From positions 1 to 36,817 of the IMG/VR virus record IMGVR_UViG_3300037427_001009: 36,817 nucleotides of DNA, one strand, 5' to 3'. A program made the position numbers and the translations under genes. The notes under the pieces were generated by a model. It did not search any database and was not told the DNA's origin. It saw only the letters and a list, made by a program, of their open reading frames with translations. Shown in pieces: positions 9,890-17,062 of this stretch. Each line of letters starts with the position of its first letter. The first letter of the stretch is position 1. This DNA is from a virus.

Positions 9890-9935
9890 TTTCCATATGA
9901 AATAAACCATAGGTATTAATATTACCATATGGAAA
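9890..9935 (-). promoter_or_regulatory. Alternative-hairpin leader between panD and gp5
   Basis: TTTCCATATG (9890-9899) and CATATGGAAA (9926-9935) are perfect 10-bp inverted repeats. Within the same stretch, the minus-strand RNA can instead pair CCATA-U-GGUA with UACC-UAUGG (nine pairs with one bulged U). The two structures share an arm and so exclude each other. It lies in the 83-nt gap between panD and gp5, upstream of the gp5 ribosome binding site. A folding switch or RNase processing site is an inference; no U-run follows. Confidence 0.4.
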
Positions 9936-9947
9936 ACCAGTACAATA

Positions 9948-10361
9948 CTATCCATCTATATGTTTCCTTAACTTCTCTGAACTTCCATCAAGTCCCAGCA
10001 ACTCTCTATAAATTCGGTCTTTGGGGTCTATAATCTTAATCTTCGGAGTATGCCTGAGAGGTAATGTCTCCATGCTCTCATCCAATTGTATATAAGAACA
10101 AATAATAAGTTCATCACCTATGTCGGTCAAATGAGCACCAGCACCATTGACTGACACCTCATTAGACCCTCTAGGTAATGGTAGGACATAAGTTGTATGT
10201 CGGTTACCATTTGTTTTATTATATACATCAACCTGTTCATTAATAAGGAGTCCCACCTCATCAATCCAGTCTTCATCTATGAGAATACTACCCTCATAGT
10301 CCAAATCCACATCGGTACAGATACAACCATGTATCTTTGCACCTAATAAAGTTCTAATCAT
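9948..10361 (-). CDS. panD: Aspartate 1-decarboxylase (PanD), pyruvoyl enzyme
   Basis: This 137-aa protein aligns without gaps to bacterial PanD over about 90 residues. PanD converts L-aspartate to beta-alanine for pantothenate and coenzyme A synthesis in the cytoplasm. All residues known to matter occur at E. coli numbering: Lys9, Tyr22, the self-cleavage pair Gly24-Ser25 (in DYEGS), Arg54, Thr57, Tyr58 and Asn72 (in SVNGAGAH). The zymogen should cleave itself and form the pyruvoyl group at Ser25. The C-terminal 35 residues are unlike the bacterial enzyme and more basic. The gene sits on the same strand inside the baseplate operon, between the hub gene and gp5. It follows two micro membrane genes and is bounded by hairpins and repeats, so it looks like an inserted cargo gene. 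Confidence 0.92.
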   Translation of the reverse strand: MIRTLLGAKIHGCICTDVDLDYEGSILIDEDWIDEVGLLINEQVDVYNKTNGNRHTTYVLPLPRGSNEVSVNGAGAHLTDIGDELIICSYIQLDESMETLPLRHTPKIKIIDPKDRIYRELLGLDGSSEKLRKHIDG

Positions 10362-10364
10362 AAT

Positions 10365-10529
10365 CTATTGTATCCAACAGACTGGATATACACACCAATA
10401 GGGATTAGCAAACCCTAACATCCATAGTATTAATATGAATAAAGGTATCTTTACCCAAGTCTTTCCTTCTGACCACTCTCTAAATCTAAGAGCATGTGGT
10501 ACTAATTTATTATATAACCAATTAGTCAT
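10365..10529 (-). CDS. Micro membrane protein upstream of panD
   Basis: This 54-aa protein begins at the ATG directly after the stop of the preceding micro-gene (TAA-ATG) and ends three bases before panD. Residues 1-27 are polar and basic (RFREWSEGKTWVK). Residues 28-42 form one membrane helix (IPLFILILWMLGFAN), and the short tail carries two cysteines (CVYPVC). Tight spacing on both sides argues that it is a real, co-translated gene. Function unknown; a small membrane partner of its neighbours or a holin-like factor would be guesses. Confidence 0.6.
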   Translation of the reverse strand: MTNWLYNKLVPHALRFREWSEGKTWVKIPLFILILWMLGFANPYWCVYPVCWIQ

Positions 10530-10670
10530 TTAAAATAACCATACTATTAGTGCAGTAAATAATGCACCCTTTAAAAAACAAAACCATGCTAATCCATATT
10601 CATCCATGTCTGTCACATCCAAGAAGGTGAACATCATCTTCTTATGTGAGTGTAGAATATTTTTTATCAT
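10530..10670 (-). CDS. Micro membrane protein
   Basis: This 46-aa product has a polar, basic N-terminus (HSHKKMMF) and a hydrophobic C-terminal helix (about residues 27-46, AWFCFLKGALFTALIVWLF). GGAG lies 5 nt before the ATG. It is adjacent to a second membrane micro-gene and to panD, and the three probably share a transcript. No family recognised. Confidence 0.6.
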   Translation of the reverse strand: MIKNILHSHKKMMFTFLDVTDMDEYGLAWFCFLKGALFTALIVWLF

Positions 10671-10696
10671 ACATTCTCCATTTCTTATTTAATATT

Positions 10697-10814
10697 TAGG
10701 AGTCCCATAAAAGGTCTAGGAGTCCCACCATAGGAAGCTTACTTTTTCTAATAAAACTTCCCAACATATTATATGGGGTTGCATAGCCCCTGCTTTTTTA
10801 TTCTAGGAGTCCCA
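10697..10814. repeat. Three TAGGAGTCCCA direct repeats
   Basis: TAGGAGTCCCA occurs at 10697-10707, 10717-10727 and 10804-10814. The last two share 13 bp (TCTAGGAGTCCCA). They lie in the 170-nt non-coding region upstream of the micro membrane genes and just downstream of the gp27-like stop. The same core (GGAGTCCC) also occurs inside gp25 (7445), gp5 (9295) and panD (10247). The region holds no other gene. Confidence 0.6.
10775..10800 (+). terminator. Terminator-like hairpin (plus-strand orientation)
   Basis: GGGGT and GCCCC (10775-10790) can pair around a 6-nt loop and are followed by TGC and six T's (10794-10799). This has the form of an intrinsic terminator for rightward transcription, although no rightward gene lies upstream in the window. 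On the minus strand it is a hairpin without a U-run. It lies between the second and third TAGGAGTCCCA repeats. Confidence 0.45.
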
Positions 10815-10843
10815 TAGCACTGTGGCTAGCAGGTCTCAGAGAA

Positions 10844-12370
10844 TTAATATTGTTGTGATAGTCCTAAACCTTCCCAAGTATCTGGATTGACTTGGAATCC
10901 ATCTGTGGTACAGCTGAGCTGCGTCTCTAAGCCATCTCTATTACCCTTCCAAGTAATACCTTCTATCAATAACCTACCATTATGTTGTATCTCATCATGC
11001 TCACCACCTATCTGTGTGGGCATAGGTATGTCTACCTGTATAATCATACCAGCAGATATATTAGTTCTACCAGATAGTTGAATGTTTATTCTATTGAGGT
11101 CAAAGAGTCTCTCTACTCTTGCTCTATTGTATACTGTATGTGTACCACCAGAGGATAAACTACCACCAGATGTCTCTATCTTGTTACTGAATGCACTACT
11201 CTGATTGTAATTAAAGTTGACAGCAGCTCCAAATCGTTCTATAATGGGGTCTCCATGCACCGCGATAGGAGCGGGTGGCATTACTTCTCCCTCTGCACCA
11301 CCATCATCTGGTACTCTGATACCCTCTGCACCTACTCTGAAGCTAGGGGCCACTGACAGAAGCTCCTTTTTATAAGTACCATCCTCTCCAATCTCGAATT
11401 GTTGCGTAAATTGACTATCAATATAGGTGATTTGCTTGGAGATTGTGTCATAAGATACTATCTTACCAGCATAAAGTGCATCTTGGTGACCTAAGAGAGT
11501 GTCAAAAGAGTCCACTTTGTTGTAGGAGAGGATGTCATTACCCACACCTACCTCATCATCGTAGTTTTCTGGCAGCTCAGCGCCTGAATCCCTTGGTGCA
11601 AACTCTACTCCACCATCCAGATACACTATATTCTGCATGGTATCTATGTTACAGAACCTAAAACCATCGAGAGCAGTCTGATAGAAGTAGTAAGAATTGC
11701 CATAAGGTTGATTAGAATCGTCTGAGGTGGAGTCTCTCAGATGCTCTAAGACCCTATGCACACTCCAATTAGGTGCTAGAAACCCAGATACCTCTCCCAC
11801 ATCACTATCGAATACAGAGAAGAAGTTACCGAGTTCCTTCCCCCCAGCTGTAAGGGGTTTAGAATCATTTTCTATAGAGTATGCTGCGTCTTTTTGCTCA
11901 ATAAAATTTAATTCTTCCTTACATATTTTATTCAATATATCCCCAGACTTCCCTCTATACATCCTAGAGAGTCTCTTAGTCTTTGCTTCATAGAGTAGAG
12001 GAGAGCATAAATCTAACTTATACATGACATGTGATAGGTTCTCAGAGGTATCTCTAAGGTAATTAGAGACATTAAATATACGAAACACTTGATTTATATG
12101 TTCGTCTTCTGGTACTTCTTCTTCATTACCCTGTATACCAGCAAAATGTATTCGAATATATTCTTGTCCAGTGAAATTAACCCTTGCAAATATGTTCATA
12201 TTATCAAATATTGATATAGAACCTGTAAGGAACATCTGATATATGCTCTCATTAATCTCAAAGGAGTCTACGAGATTACTTACATCCCATGAACTACCTT
12301 CATTGTTACTGATGGTAACTGCTATTAACCTATAAGAATTAGGTTTATTTAACCCTATTGCTTGACCCAT
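10844..12370 (-). CDS. Baseplate hub protein, gp27-like
   Basis: This 508-aa protein has an N-terminal segment typical of gp27/VgrG-type hub proteins: 'WDVSNLVDSFEINESIYQMFLTGSISIFDNMNI' (about residues 28-60), followed by a beta-rich part with FTGQEYIRIHFAG. Family members form the trimeric hub ring that holds the spike and matches six-fold tail to three-fold spike. T4 gp27 is 391 aa; the extra length is in the middle and C-terminal thirds. The C-terminus (RTNISAGMIIQVDIPMPT..., GRLLIEGITWKG) resembles hub OB-like strands. It starts two bases after gp53 and is followed by the panD insertion and then gp5, its expected partner. Identification is by pattern and context. Confidence 0.75.
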   Translation of the reverse strand: MGQAIGLNKPNSYRLIAVTISNNEGSSWDVSNLVDSFEINESIYQMFLTGSISIFDNMNIFARVNFTGQEYIRIHFAGIQGNEEEVPEDEHINQVFRIFNVSNYLRDTSENLSHVMYKLDLCSPLLYEAKTKRLSRMYRGKSGDILNKICKEELNFIEQKDAAYSIENDSKPLTAGGKELGNFFSVFDSDVGEVSGFLAPNWSVHRVLEHLRDSTSDDSNQPYGNSYYFYQTALDGFRFCNIDTMQNIVYLDGGVEFAPRDSGAELPENYDDEVGVGNDILSYNKVDSFDTLLGHQDALYAGKIVSYDTISKQITYIDSQFTQQFEIGEDGTYKKELLSVAPSFRVGAEGIRVPDDGGAEGEVMPPAPIAVHGDPIIERFGAAVNFNYNQSSAFSNKIETSGGSLSSGGTHTVYNRARVERLFDLNRINIQLSGRTNISAGMIIQVDIPMPTQIGGEHDEIQHNGRLLIEGITWKGNRDGLETQLSCTTDGFQVNPDTWEGLGLSQQY

Positions 12371-12371
12371 A

Positions 12372-13100
12372 TTATGCTCTTATGAAACTCTTGAATTCTC
12401 TGATGAGTTGTGGTATATATTGTGGTTTGATATACTTGATACTTCTCTTGGAATCGTTATGTTCTTGCTCATAGTCGTTATTGGAAACTGCTGTATTACT
12501 CGTTGAAATAGTGGTTTTATTACCCTCTGAATCTGTATAGTGATGAGGTGAGTCTTGGAAATTCCGAACCGAACTGAGAGTAAAACTCTTGTCCGACTTG
12601 GAGCCTGTGACAGTTTCACCATTAACGAATACTCCCTGTATATCGTTTAATATGATTTGTTTATTGGTAGGGTCTATCTTGGTGACATATCCAAATGCCG
12701 AACTGGTAGAACCTACTACCTTTTCCCCTTGGAGAAATTTAGATGTATTTGATAGTACTATATCTCCTTGTGCCGAACTGACGAGTGCTTTGCCTGAATA
12801 TTTTCTTGCAATATATCTCTCTAGTACTCTTTGAGACTTTGGCCAGTCACTATGTACTGCAAGTTCTTCATTAACCATCCAGAATAACCAATATAAAGTT
12901 GCATCTCCATACAGTTTAGTTGCAGTTACATCTGGTCTATCTTGGTCTTGTACATAATAATATTCGTATCCTGCGACACCCTCTATTGCATTTGATTGTA
13001 TTCGTATACTTCTGAATATATCTTTTGCTTTAATTAAATTACCATCGTTTTTAAGGTCAAAATCGATACTTGGATAGTGTTTAAAATATTGCTCTGCCAT
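12372..13100 (-). CDS. 53: Baseplate wedge protein gp53 with inserted beta module
   Basis: This 242-aa protein is homologous to T4 gp53 (196 aa), which joins neighbouring wedges. The N-terminus is diagnostic: 'FKHYPSIDFDL' then 'KDIFRSIRI' and 'DRPDVTATKLYGDATLYWLFWMVNE' (about residues 55-79). The C-terminal segment 'KRSIKYIKPQYIPQLIREFKS' is also typical. Between about residues 105 and 170 lies an insertion with two copies of a short motif (GEKVVGSTSSAF and GETVTGSKSDKS). It resembles the modules in the gp7-like protein at the other end of the operon. GGAG precedes the ATG by 8 nt. Confidence 0.88.
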   Translation of the reverse strand: MAEQYFKHYPSIDFDLKNDGNLIKAKDIFRSIRIQSNAIEGVAGYEYYYVQDQDRPDVTATKLYGDATLYWLFWMVNEELAVHSDWPKSQRVLERYIARKYSGKALVSSAQGDIVLSNTSKFLQGEKVVGSTSSAFGYVTKIDPTNKQIILNDIQGVFVNGETVTGSKSDKSFTLSSVRNFQDSPHHYTDSEGNKTTISTSNTAVSNNDYEQEHNDSKRSIKYIKPQYIPQLIREFKSFIRA

Positions 13101-13103
13101 GTC

Positions 13104-14633
13104 TTAATCTCCACCAGACTGACTAGTTGTCTGATTGCCTGTATAATTGTTTCTATTTGGTATTGGGGAATCATGTTCGAAACTATACCCAACATTATTC
13201 TTCATATTGAAAGGAAGAGGCATTCCACCAGGCCCTACTCCTTGTGACCAATAAGAACCTTTTCTTCTTGCTTTTCTTATTTGTGCATTAGTTGGGTCTG
13301 TACCATACTTCTCTCTATAGAGTGCTTTGAATTCTTCCTCACTATCTGTTTTATATTCAGTAGTCTCCATTTGTGAATCACTTTTGTGATTATTATATTC
13401 AAAGTCTTGTAGTTCATCAAGAGCATGTTGTCTTGCACCCTCTGCTTTTGCACTTACTCTACCGACATATCTAAGTCTATCTAGGTTCAATATCTCTTTA
13501 AATGTAAGGGTCATTATGACTCCATTAGGATAATGTTGTACTTTATGGTTCTTAGCTTTATTTACACTACTCTCATCGAAGTTATCATCTGATGCTCTTC
13601 CTGCCTCTATTTCTTCTTTAATAGACTTTCTATCTCTTGCTTCTGCACCAGCACTCTCAATGAATGACATATCCTTTCCACCAGAATAGTCTACATCTAC
13701 AGTTGCAAGGAAACAGTTTTGTGGATGTTCTATATGTCCTAATATAGGCCCCATGAAATTGATTTCCCATTCTGGTGGTAATATCATGATTCTAGGGTTC
13801 TTTTGTGATGACATAGGTAATGCCATTAACTTAAACCAATGGATTATTTCTGTTATTTCTTTTGAATCTGATTCGTTATATGGGTTTAAATTAAAGGTAT
13901 ATTGATGTTCTCTCATTGTAACACCTTGATATCCTAAAAACTTAGGGTTACCTGTTGCAATACCTTCTTCCATTGACCTCATTGCAACCATACTCTGTTT
14001 CATTCCTTCTGTCATTTCACCGAATATACTACCCATATCTGGGAAGTCCCAATTCATTAGGTCATTTACAGCAGTATCTCCTAGTCCTACCTCTTTTACA
14101 TCGTAGTCAACTTGAACAGTATCCTTAACATTGTTAGGGAAATATAATGCAATAGTCACATCTTTATTCTGGAAGGTTGATTTTTCACTCTTACCCTTCT
14201 TCCCATTAGTACCTGTAACAACACTACCACCATGAGATGAACCTGTATCTGAATATAGAGTACCAGTCATATGCTCACCTTCTATTACTCTAGGTAGTGT
14301 TCTGAATATAACCCAGTTATCAATGAATCTATTATTAGATGTTGGAAACTTCATCATTGCTCTTTCTTTAGGAGCCCCTTTTGCATCTTTGGAACCAGCA
14401 TCTGAATTAGGCATTTTTATCTTTAACCTTCTAGCCTCTCCTGCTAGTGCAGCCTCTTCTGTTATTTTAGATGGAACATTGGATATGTTAATACCAGTCT
14501 TCATTGCAATCAAGTCATCTAATGCACCAGATATCTTGGAGTTGAATAATGCTTGTTTACCACCTAGTGCAGAATTGAGGTCTTCCTTAATTGACCCCAA
14601 TATAGACTCTTTTAGATTCTTGAAAAATTTCAT
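13104..14633 (-). CDS. 48: Baseplate tail-tube cap gp48-like
   Basis: This 509-aa protein is the first gene of the leftward baseplate operon. T4 gp48 (364 aa) caps the hub and starts the tail tube. The strongest similarity is near residues 300-400: 'INFMGPILGHIEHPQNCFLATVDVDYS' and 'YPNGVIMTLTFKEILNLDRL', corresponding to the T4 end 'PSTFTLEITMREIITLNRA'. The C-terminal 120 residues are an extra, charged and probably flexible tail ending in Asn/Gly/Ser-rich sequence. The ATG lies just inside the divergent late promoter; GAGAG upstream can serve as ribosome binding site. A gp54-like alternative is possible because gp48 and gp54 share a fold. Confidence 0.75.
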   Translation of the reverse strand: MKFFKNLKESILGSIKEDLNSALGGKQALFNSKISGALDDLIAMKTGINISNVPSKITEEAALAGEARRLKIKMPNSDAGSKDAKGAPKERAMMKFPTSNNRFIDNWVIFRTLPRVIEGEHMTGTLYSDTGSSHGGSVVTGTNGKKGKSEKSTFQNKDVTIALYFPNNVKDTVQVDYDVKEVGLGDTAVNDLMNWDFPDMGSIFGEMTEGMKQSMVAMRSMEEGIATGNPKFLGYQGVTMREHQYTFNLNPYNESDSKEITEIIHWFKLMALPMSSQKNPRIMILPPEWEINFMGPILGHIEHPQNCFLATVDVDYSGGKDMSFIESAGAEARDRKSIKEEIEAGRASDDNFDESSVNKAKNHKVQHYPNGVIMTLTFKEILNLDRLRYVGRVSAKAEGARQHALDELQDFEYNNHKSDSQMETTEYKTDSEEEFKALYREKYGTDPTNAQIRKARRKGSYWSQGVGPGGMPLPFNMKNNVGYSFEHDSPIPNRNNYTGNQTTSQSGGD

Positions 14634-14640
14634 ATAAATA
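14633..14640 (+). promoter_or_regulatory. Late promoter, rightward operon
   Basis: TATAAATA is an exact match to the T4 late promoter element. It should start transcription near 14646, about 30 nt before the gp4 ATG. It forms one arm of an inverted repeat with the leftward late promoter. Confidence 0.75.
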
Positions 14641-14668
14641 CTCTCTATAGATTTAGTTATGTATAGAG

Positions 14669-14676
14669 TATTTATA
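14669..14676 (-). promoter_or_regulatory. Late promoter, leftward operon
   Basis: TATTTATA on the plus strand is TATAAATA on the minus strand, giving transcription toward gp48 (start 14633). The element touches the first base of the gp4 start codon. The arms TATAAATACTCTCTATA (14633-14649) and TATAGAGTATTTATA (14662-14676) are complementary apart from a two-base length difference. Confidence 0.75.
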
Positions 14677-15107
14677 TGAGTTACAAGGGAAGATTCAAAC
14701 CAAAACAGTATAAAAAGTATAAAGGTGACCCCACCAAGGTTGTGTATCGTTCTATGTGGGAATTAAGATTCATGAAATATTGTGATAAGAACCCTTATAT
14801 ACTTGAATGGTCAAGTGAAGAGGTCATAATACCTTATCGTGGATTAGATGGTAAAATCCATCGTTACTTCCCAGACTTCAAAATAAAATATAGAAATGCA
14901 AGGAATGAAATGATTGTAGAGATTATTGAGGTCAAACCTAAAAGACAAACCAAGAAACCCACCAAGAAAAACAAACCTTATGGTAGATACTTGAAAGAAG
15001 CACGAACCTATGGTATCAATCAACTGAAATGGGAAGCTGCAGAAGAGTACTGTAAGGATAGAGGTTATAAATTTAGAATAATTACCGAAGACCACCTTGT
15101 AAAATGA
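14676..15107 (+). CDS. 4: Head completion nuclease gp4
   Basis: This 143-aa protein is close in sequence and length to T4 gp4/gp50 (150 aa). 'KYKGDPTKVVYRSMWELRFMKYCDKNP' (residues 15-40) matches the T4 start almost residue for residue. A PD-(D/E)XK-type nuclease signature is visible: Glu of WSSEEV, Asp of RYFPDFKI, and Glu/Lys of IIEVKPK. gp4 acts on filled heads before tail joining. It is the first gene of the rightward cassette, behind its own late promoter. Confidence 0.9.
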   Translation: MSYKGRFKPKQYKKYKGDPTKVVYRSMWELRFMKYCDKNPYILEWSSEEVIIPYRGLDGKIHRYFPDFKIKYRNARNEMIVEIIEVKPKRQTKKPTKKNKPYGRYLKEARTYGINQLKWEAAEEYCKDRGYKFRIITEDHLVK

Positions 15108-15120
15108 CCTAAATACTATC

Positions 15121-15705
15121 ATGGCAGGTAAACTATTTGATAAATTAGAGCGAGAAGCATTTCGTGGTGGTATTCAAGCAAGAACCCAAGAATCCATGAG
15201 ATGGTTTCGTACTCGTGTATCTCAAATAAAAGGTGTAAGTAGACAAGAACTACTAAGGGATGCAAAGAAAAGAAAGAGACAAATATTTGGTGACATGTAT
15301 ATGTACATGTATGACCCTAAACACAAGAAGACACTACCTTATTATGATAGGTTTCCCTTGTGTATACCAGTAGAACCTGCTAAAGGTGGATTTTATGGAT
15401 TGAATCTACACTATCTACCACACTCATTACGAGCACAATTTTTAGACGCATTGTATGATAGAACAAATAACGATAAATTTGATGAGACAACAAGATTTAG
15501 ATTAACATACAATTTACTTAAGAGTATAAAGGGTAAACCTTACTACAAGGCATGTTATAAACATTACCTCTCAACACATGTAAGAAGTGGATTTGCAAAA
15601 GTAGACAGTGCAGACTGGGAAATTGCAATATTCTTACCAACAGAATCATTTAAGAAATCCAGTATGCAATCAGTCTGGAAAGAAAGTAGGAAGAAAATGG
15701 CATGA
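15121..15705 (+). CDS. Conserved T4-like phage protein of the tail cassette
   Basis: This 194-aa basic protein follows gp4 and overlaps the next gene by four bases (ATGA). It begins with a charged helix (residues 1-60, rich in Arg/Lys). A likely globular core follows with 'GDMYMYMYDPKHKKTLPYYDRFPLCIPVEPAKGGFYGLNLHYLP' split across residues 57-100. The motif 'LPYYDRFPL..GLNLHYLP' recurs in T4-like marine phages, but I do not know a proven function. Location between head completion and tail genes suggests a structural or assembly role. There is no Shine-Dalgarno; TAAATACTATC directly precedes the ATG. Confidence 0.75.
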   Translation: MAGKLFDKLEREAFRGGIQARTQESMRWFRTRVSQIKGVSRQELLRDAKKRKRQIFGDMYMYMYDPKHKKTLPYYDRFPLCIPVEPAKGGFYGLNLHYLPHSLRAQFLDALYDRTNNDKFDETTRFRLTYNLLKSIKGKPYYKACYKHYLSTHVRSGFAKVDSADWEIAIFLPTESFKKSSMQSVWKESRKKMA

Positions 15706-16313
15706 GGATAGATAGATTTAAAGCACAGATAGACAATCTACAAAGAGCAAATAGATACAATGTATCTTTCTTTGGTACTGGTGGTAAGAACAGTGGACTT
15801 GCAATAAGAGGAATTAGATGTGAAACTGCAGCTTTGCCTGGCAAAGGATTCTTTGCAGTAGAAGATTCAGAGTATGGCCCGAAGAGAGCAATAGTACATA
15901 AACCACAATACGATGCATTTGATTGTTCTTTCTATTTAACCAACGATATGGAAGATAGAGAGTTGATTGAGTTATGGATGAGTACTATGAATGGTGGTTC
16001 TAGTCAAAATTTCCATAGTAGATACCATGATGATTATACTGGACTGATATATCTAGAAGCATTAGATAATACAGATGGTGTCAATTATAGATGTATAATG
16101 ACCGATGCATTTCCAGTGCAATTAGGTGTTGTCAATTTTGGTTATGCGAATTCAGAAGTACAAAAGTTTAATGCTCAGTTTCGTTATAGATTCTGGGAAA
16201 GTGAGTTCTTGAACTCAAAACAAGATGGTTTAATTACTGGGTTTATGGATAAACACATAAGTAAACTAGAGAATAAGGTAAGAAGAAAAGTTGAGGATGC
16301 AGTCTTCGGCTAA
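15702..16313 (+). CDS. Tail-tube-fold protein (gp54/gp19-like)
   Basis: This 203-aa protein resembles tail tube or tube-initiator subunits. The N-terminus 'RANRYNVSFFGTGG' corresponds to the usual start strand of gp19/gp54-like tube proteins. 'LTNDMEDRELIELWMSTMNG' matches the helix after the first sheet, and 'GVVNFGYANSEVQKFNAQFRYRFWE' matches the last strands. In T4, gp54 starts tube assembly on gp48 and gp19 is the tube itself. Neighbours (gp26-like chaperone, tape measure) favour a gp54-like baseplate role, but the short length also fits gp19 (163 aa). Confidence 0.65.
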   Translation: MRIDRFKAQIDNLQRANRYNVSFFGTGGKNSGLAIRGIRCETAALPGKGFFAVEDSEYGPKRAIVHKPQYDAFDCSFYLTNDMEDRELIELWMSTMNGGSSQNFHSRYHDDYTGLIYLEALDNTDGVNYRCIMTDAFPVQLGVVNFGYANSEVQKFNAQFRYRFWESEFLNSKQDGLITGFMDKHISKLENKVRRKVEDAVFG

Positions 16314-16333
16314 TATTGAAATAGGAGTATATT

Positions 16334-17062
16334 ATGGGATTACCTAAATTAAATTCAGTGGAGTACTTTGGTACACTACCGATATCACAAATAGAAGTGA
16401 AGTATAGACCTTTTAATGTAAAGGAACAAAAGATTTTGTTACAAGCATTAGAAGAGGGGCAAACGAAAGGGATTGCCAATTCATTGATAGGATTGATAGA
16501 GTCGTGTGCAGAACTCCAAGCTGATAACTGGCAAGTAGAAGACTTATCCAATACAGATTTAGAATGGTTATTTGTACAAATAAGAATGAAATCTGTAGGT
16601 GAGACTACTCAAATAAGATTGGGATGTAAGAAACAAAGTTGTGATGGACATACCCCAATTGAGATTGAGTTTGATAAGATGGAGATTGAAGGTGAACTAA
16701 GAGACAATAGAGTTATGCTAACAGATGAAGTTGGTGTAGTTTTAAGGTTTCCAAGTTACACTGATATGCAAGAGATATATGCAGATGGTGAGGTTGAGGG
16801 TCATGTGACCAACAATCTTTTTGAAGTCTTGAATAGATGTATTATTCAAGTATTTGATGGTGAAGAAGTTCATGAAGTTCATGAATTTACCGCCAAAGAA
16901 GTAAATGACTTCGTTGACAATCTTCAAATTGACCAGTTCAATATTATGATGGATTGGTTTGGTTCAGTTCCAAAGATGGTATATAAAGTAGATTACGAGT
17001 GTGAAGAGTGTAGTTTAAGACAACAACAAACACTAGAAGGGTTACAGAATTTTTTCGTATAG
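16334..17062 (+). CDS. 26: Baseplate hub / tail assembly chaperone gp26-like
   Basis: This 242-aa protein is similar to T4 gp26 (208 aa) and cyanophage homologues. The start 'MGLPKLNSVEYFGTLPISQ..VKYRPFNVKEQKILLQALE' is typical, and 'LEWLFVQIRMKSVGE' near residue 77 is a family motif. Two CxxxxC/CxxC pairs (CKKQSC near 97, CEECSL near 226) could bind zinc. gp26 acts in hub assembly and is not a major virion part. AGGAG lies 8 nt before the ATG. The frame ends two codons after a U-UUU-UUC slippery site; a -1 shift there adds the 62-residue gp51-like segment, giving a 303-aa product. Confidence 0.85.
   Translation: MGLPKLNSVEYFGTLPISQIEVKYRPFNVKEQKILLQALEEGQTKGIANSLIGLIESCAELQADNWQVEDLSNTDLEWLFVQIRMKSVGETTQIRLGCKKQSCDGHTPIEIEFDKMEIEGELRDNRVMLTDEVGVVLRFPSYTDMQEIYADGEVEGHVTNNLFEVLNRCIIQVFDGEEVHEVHEFTAKEVNDFVDNLQIDQFNIMMDWFGSVPKMVYKVDYECEECSLRQQQTLEGLQNFFV
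17050..17056 (+). promoter_or_regulatory. -1 ribosomal frameshift heptamer T-TTT-TTC
   Basis: In the gp26 frame the codons read AAT-TTT-TTC-GTA-TAG. Slipping back one base on TTT-TTC gives TTT-TTT, then CGT-ATA-GCC and an open frame to 17244. The downstream frame has no start codon near its beginning; its first ATG is at 17152. No strong downstream stem-loop is visible. Confidence 0.8.

Noticed and set aside
10775-10800. A rightward operon ending at the terminator-like hairpin
   Set aside because: No credible plus-strand gene exists upstream from 1 to 10775, so the hairpin may be an antisense stop or another element.
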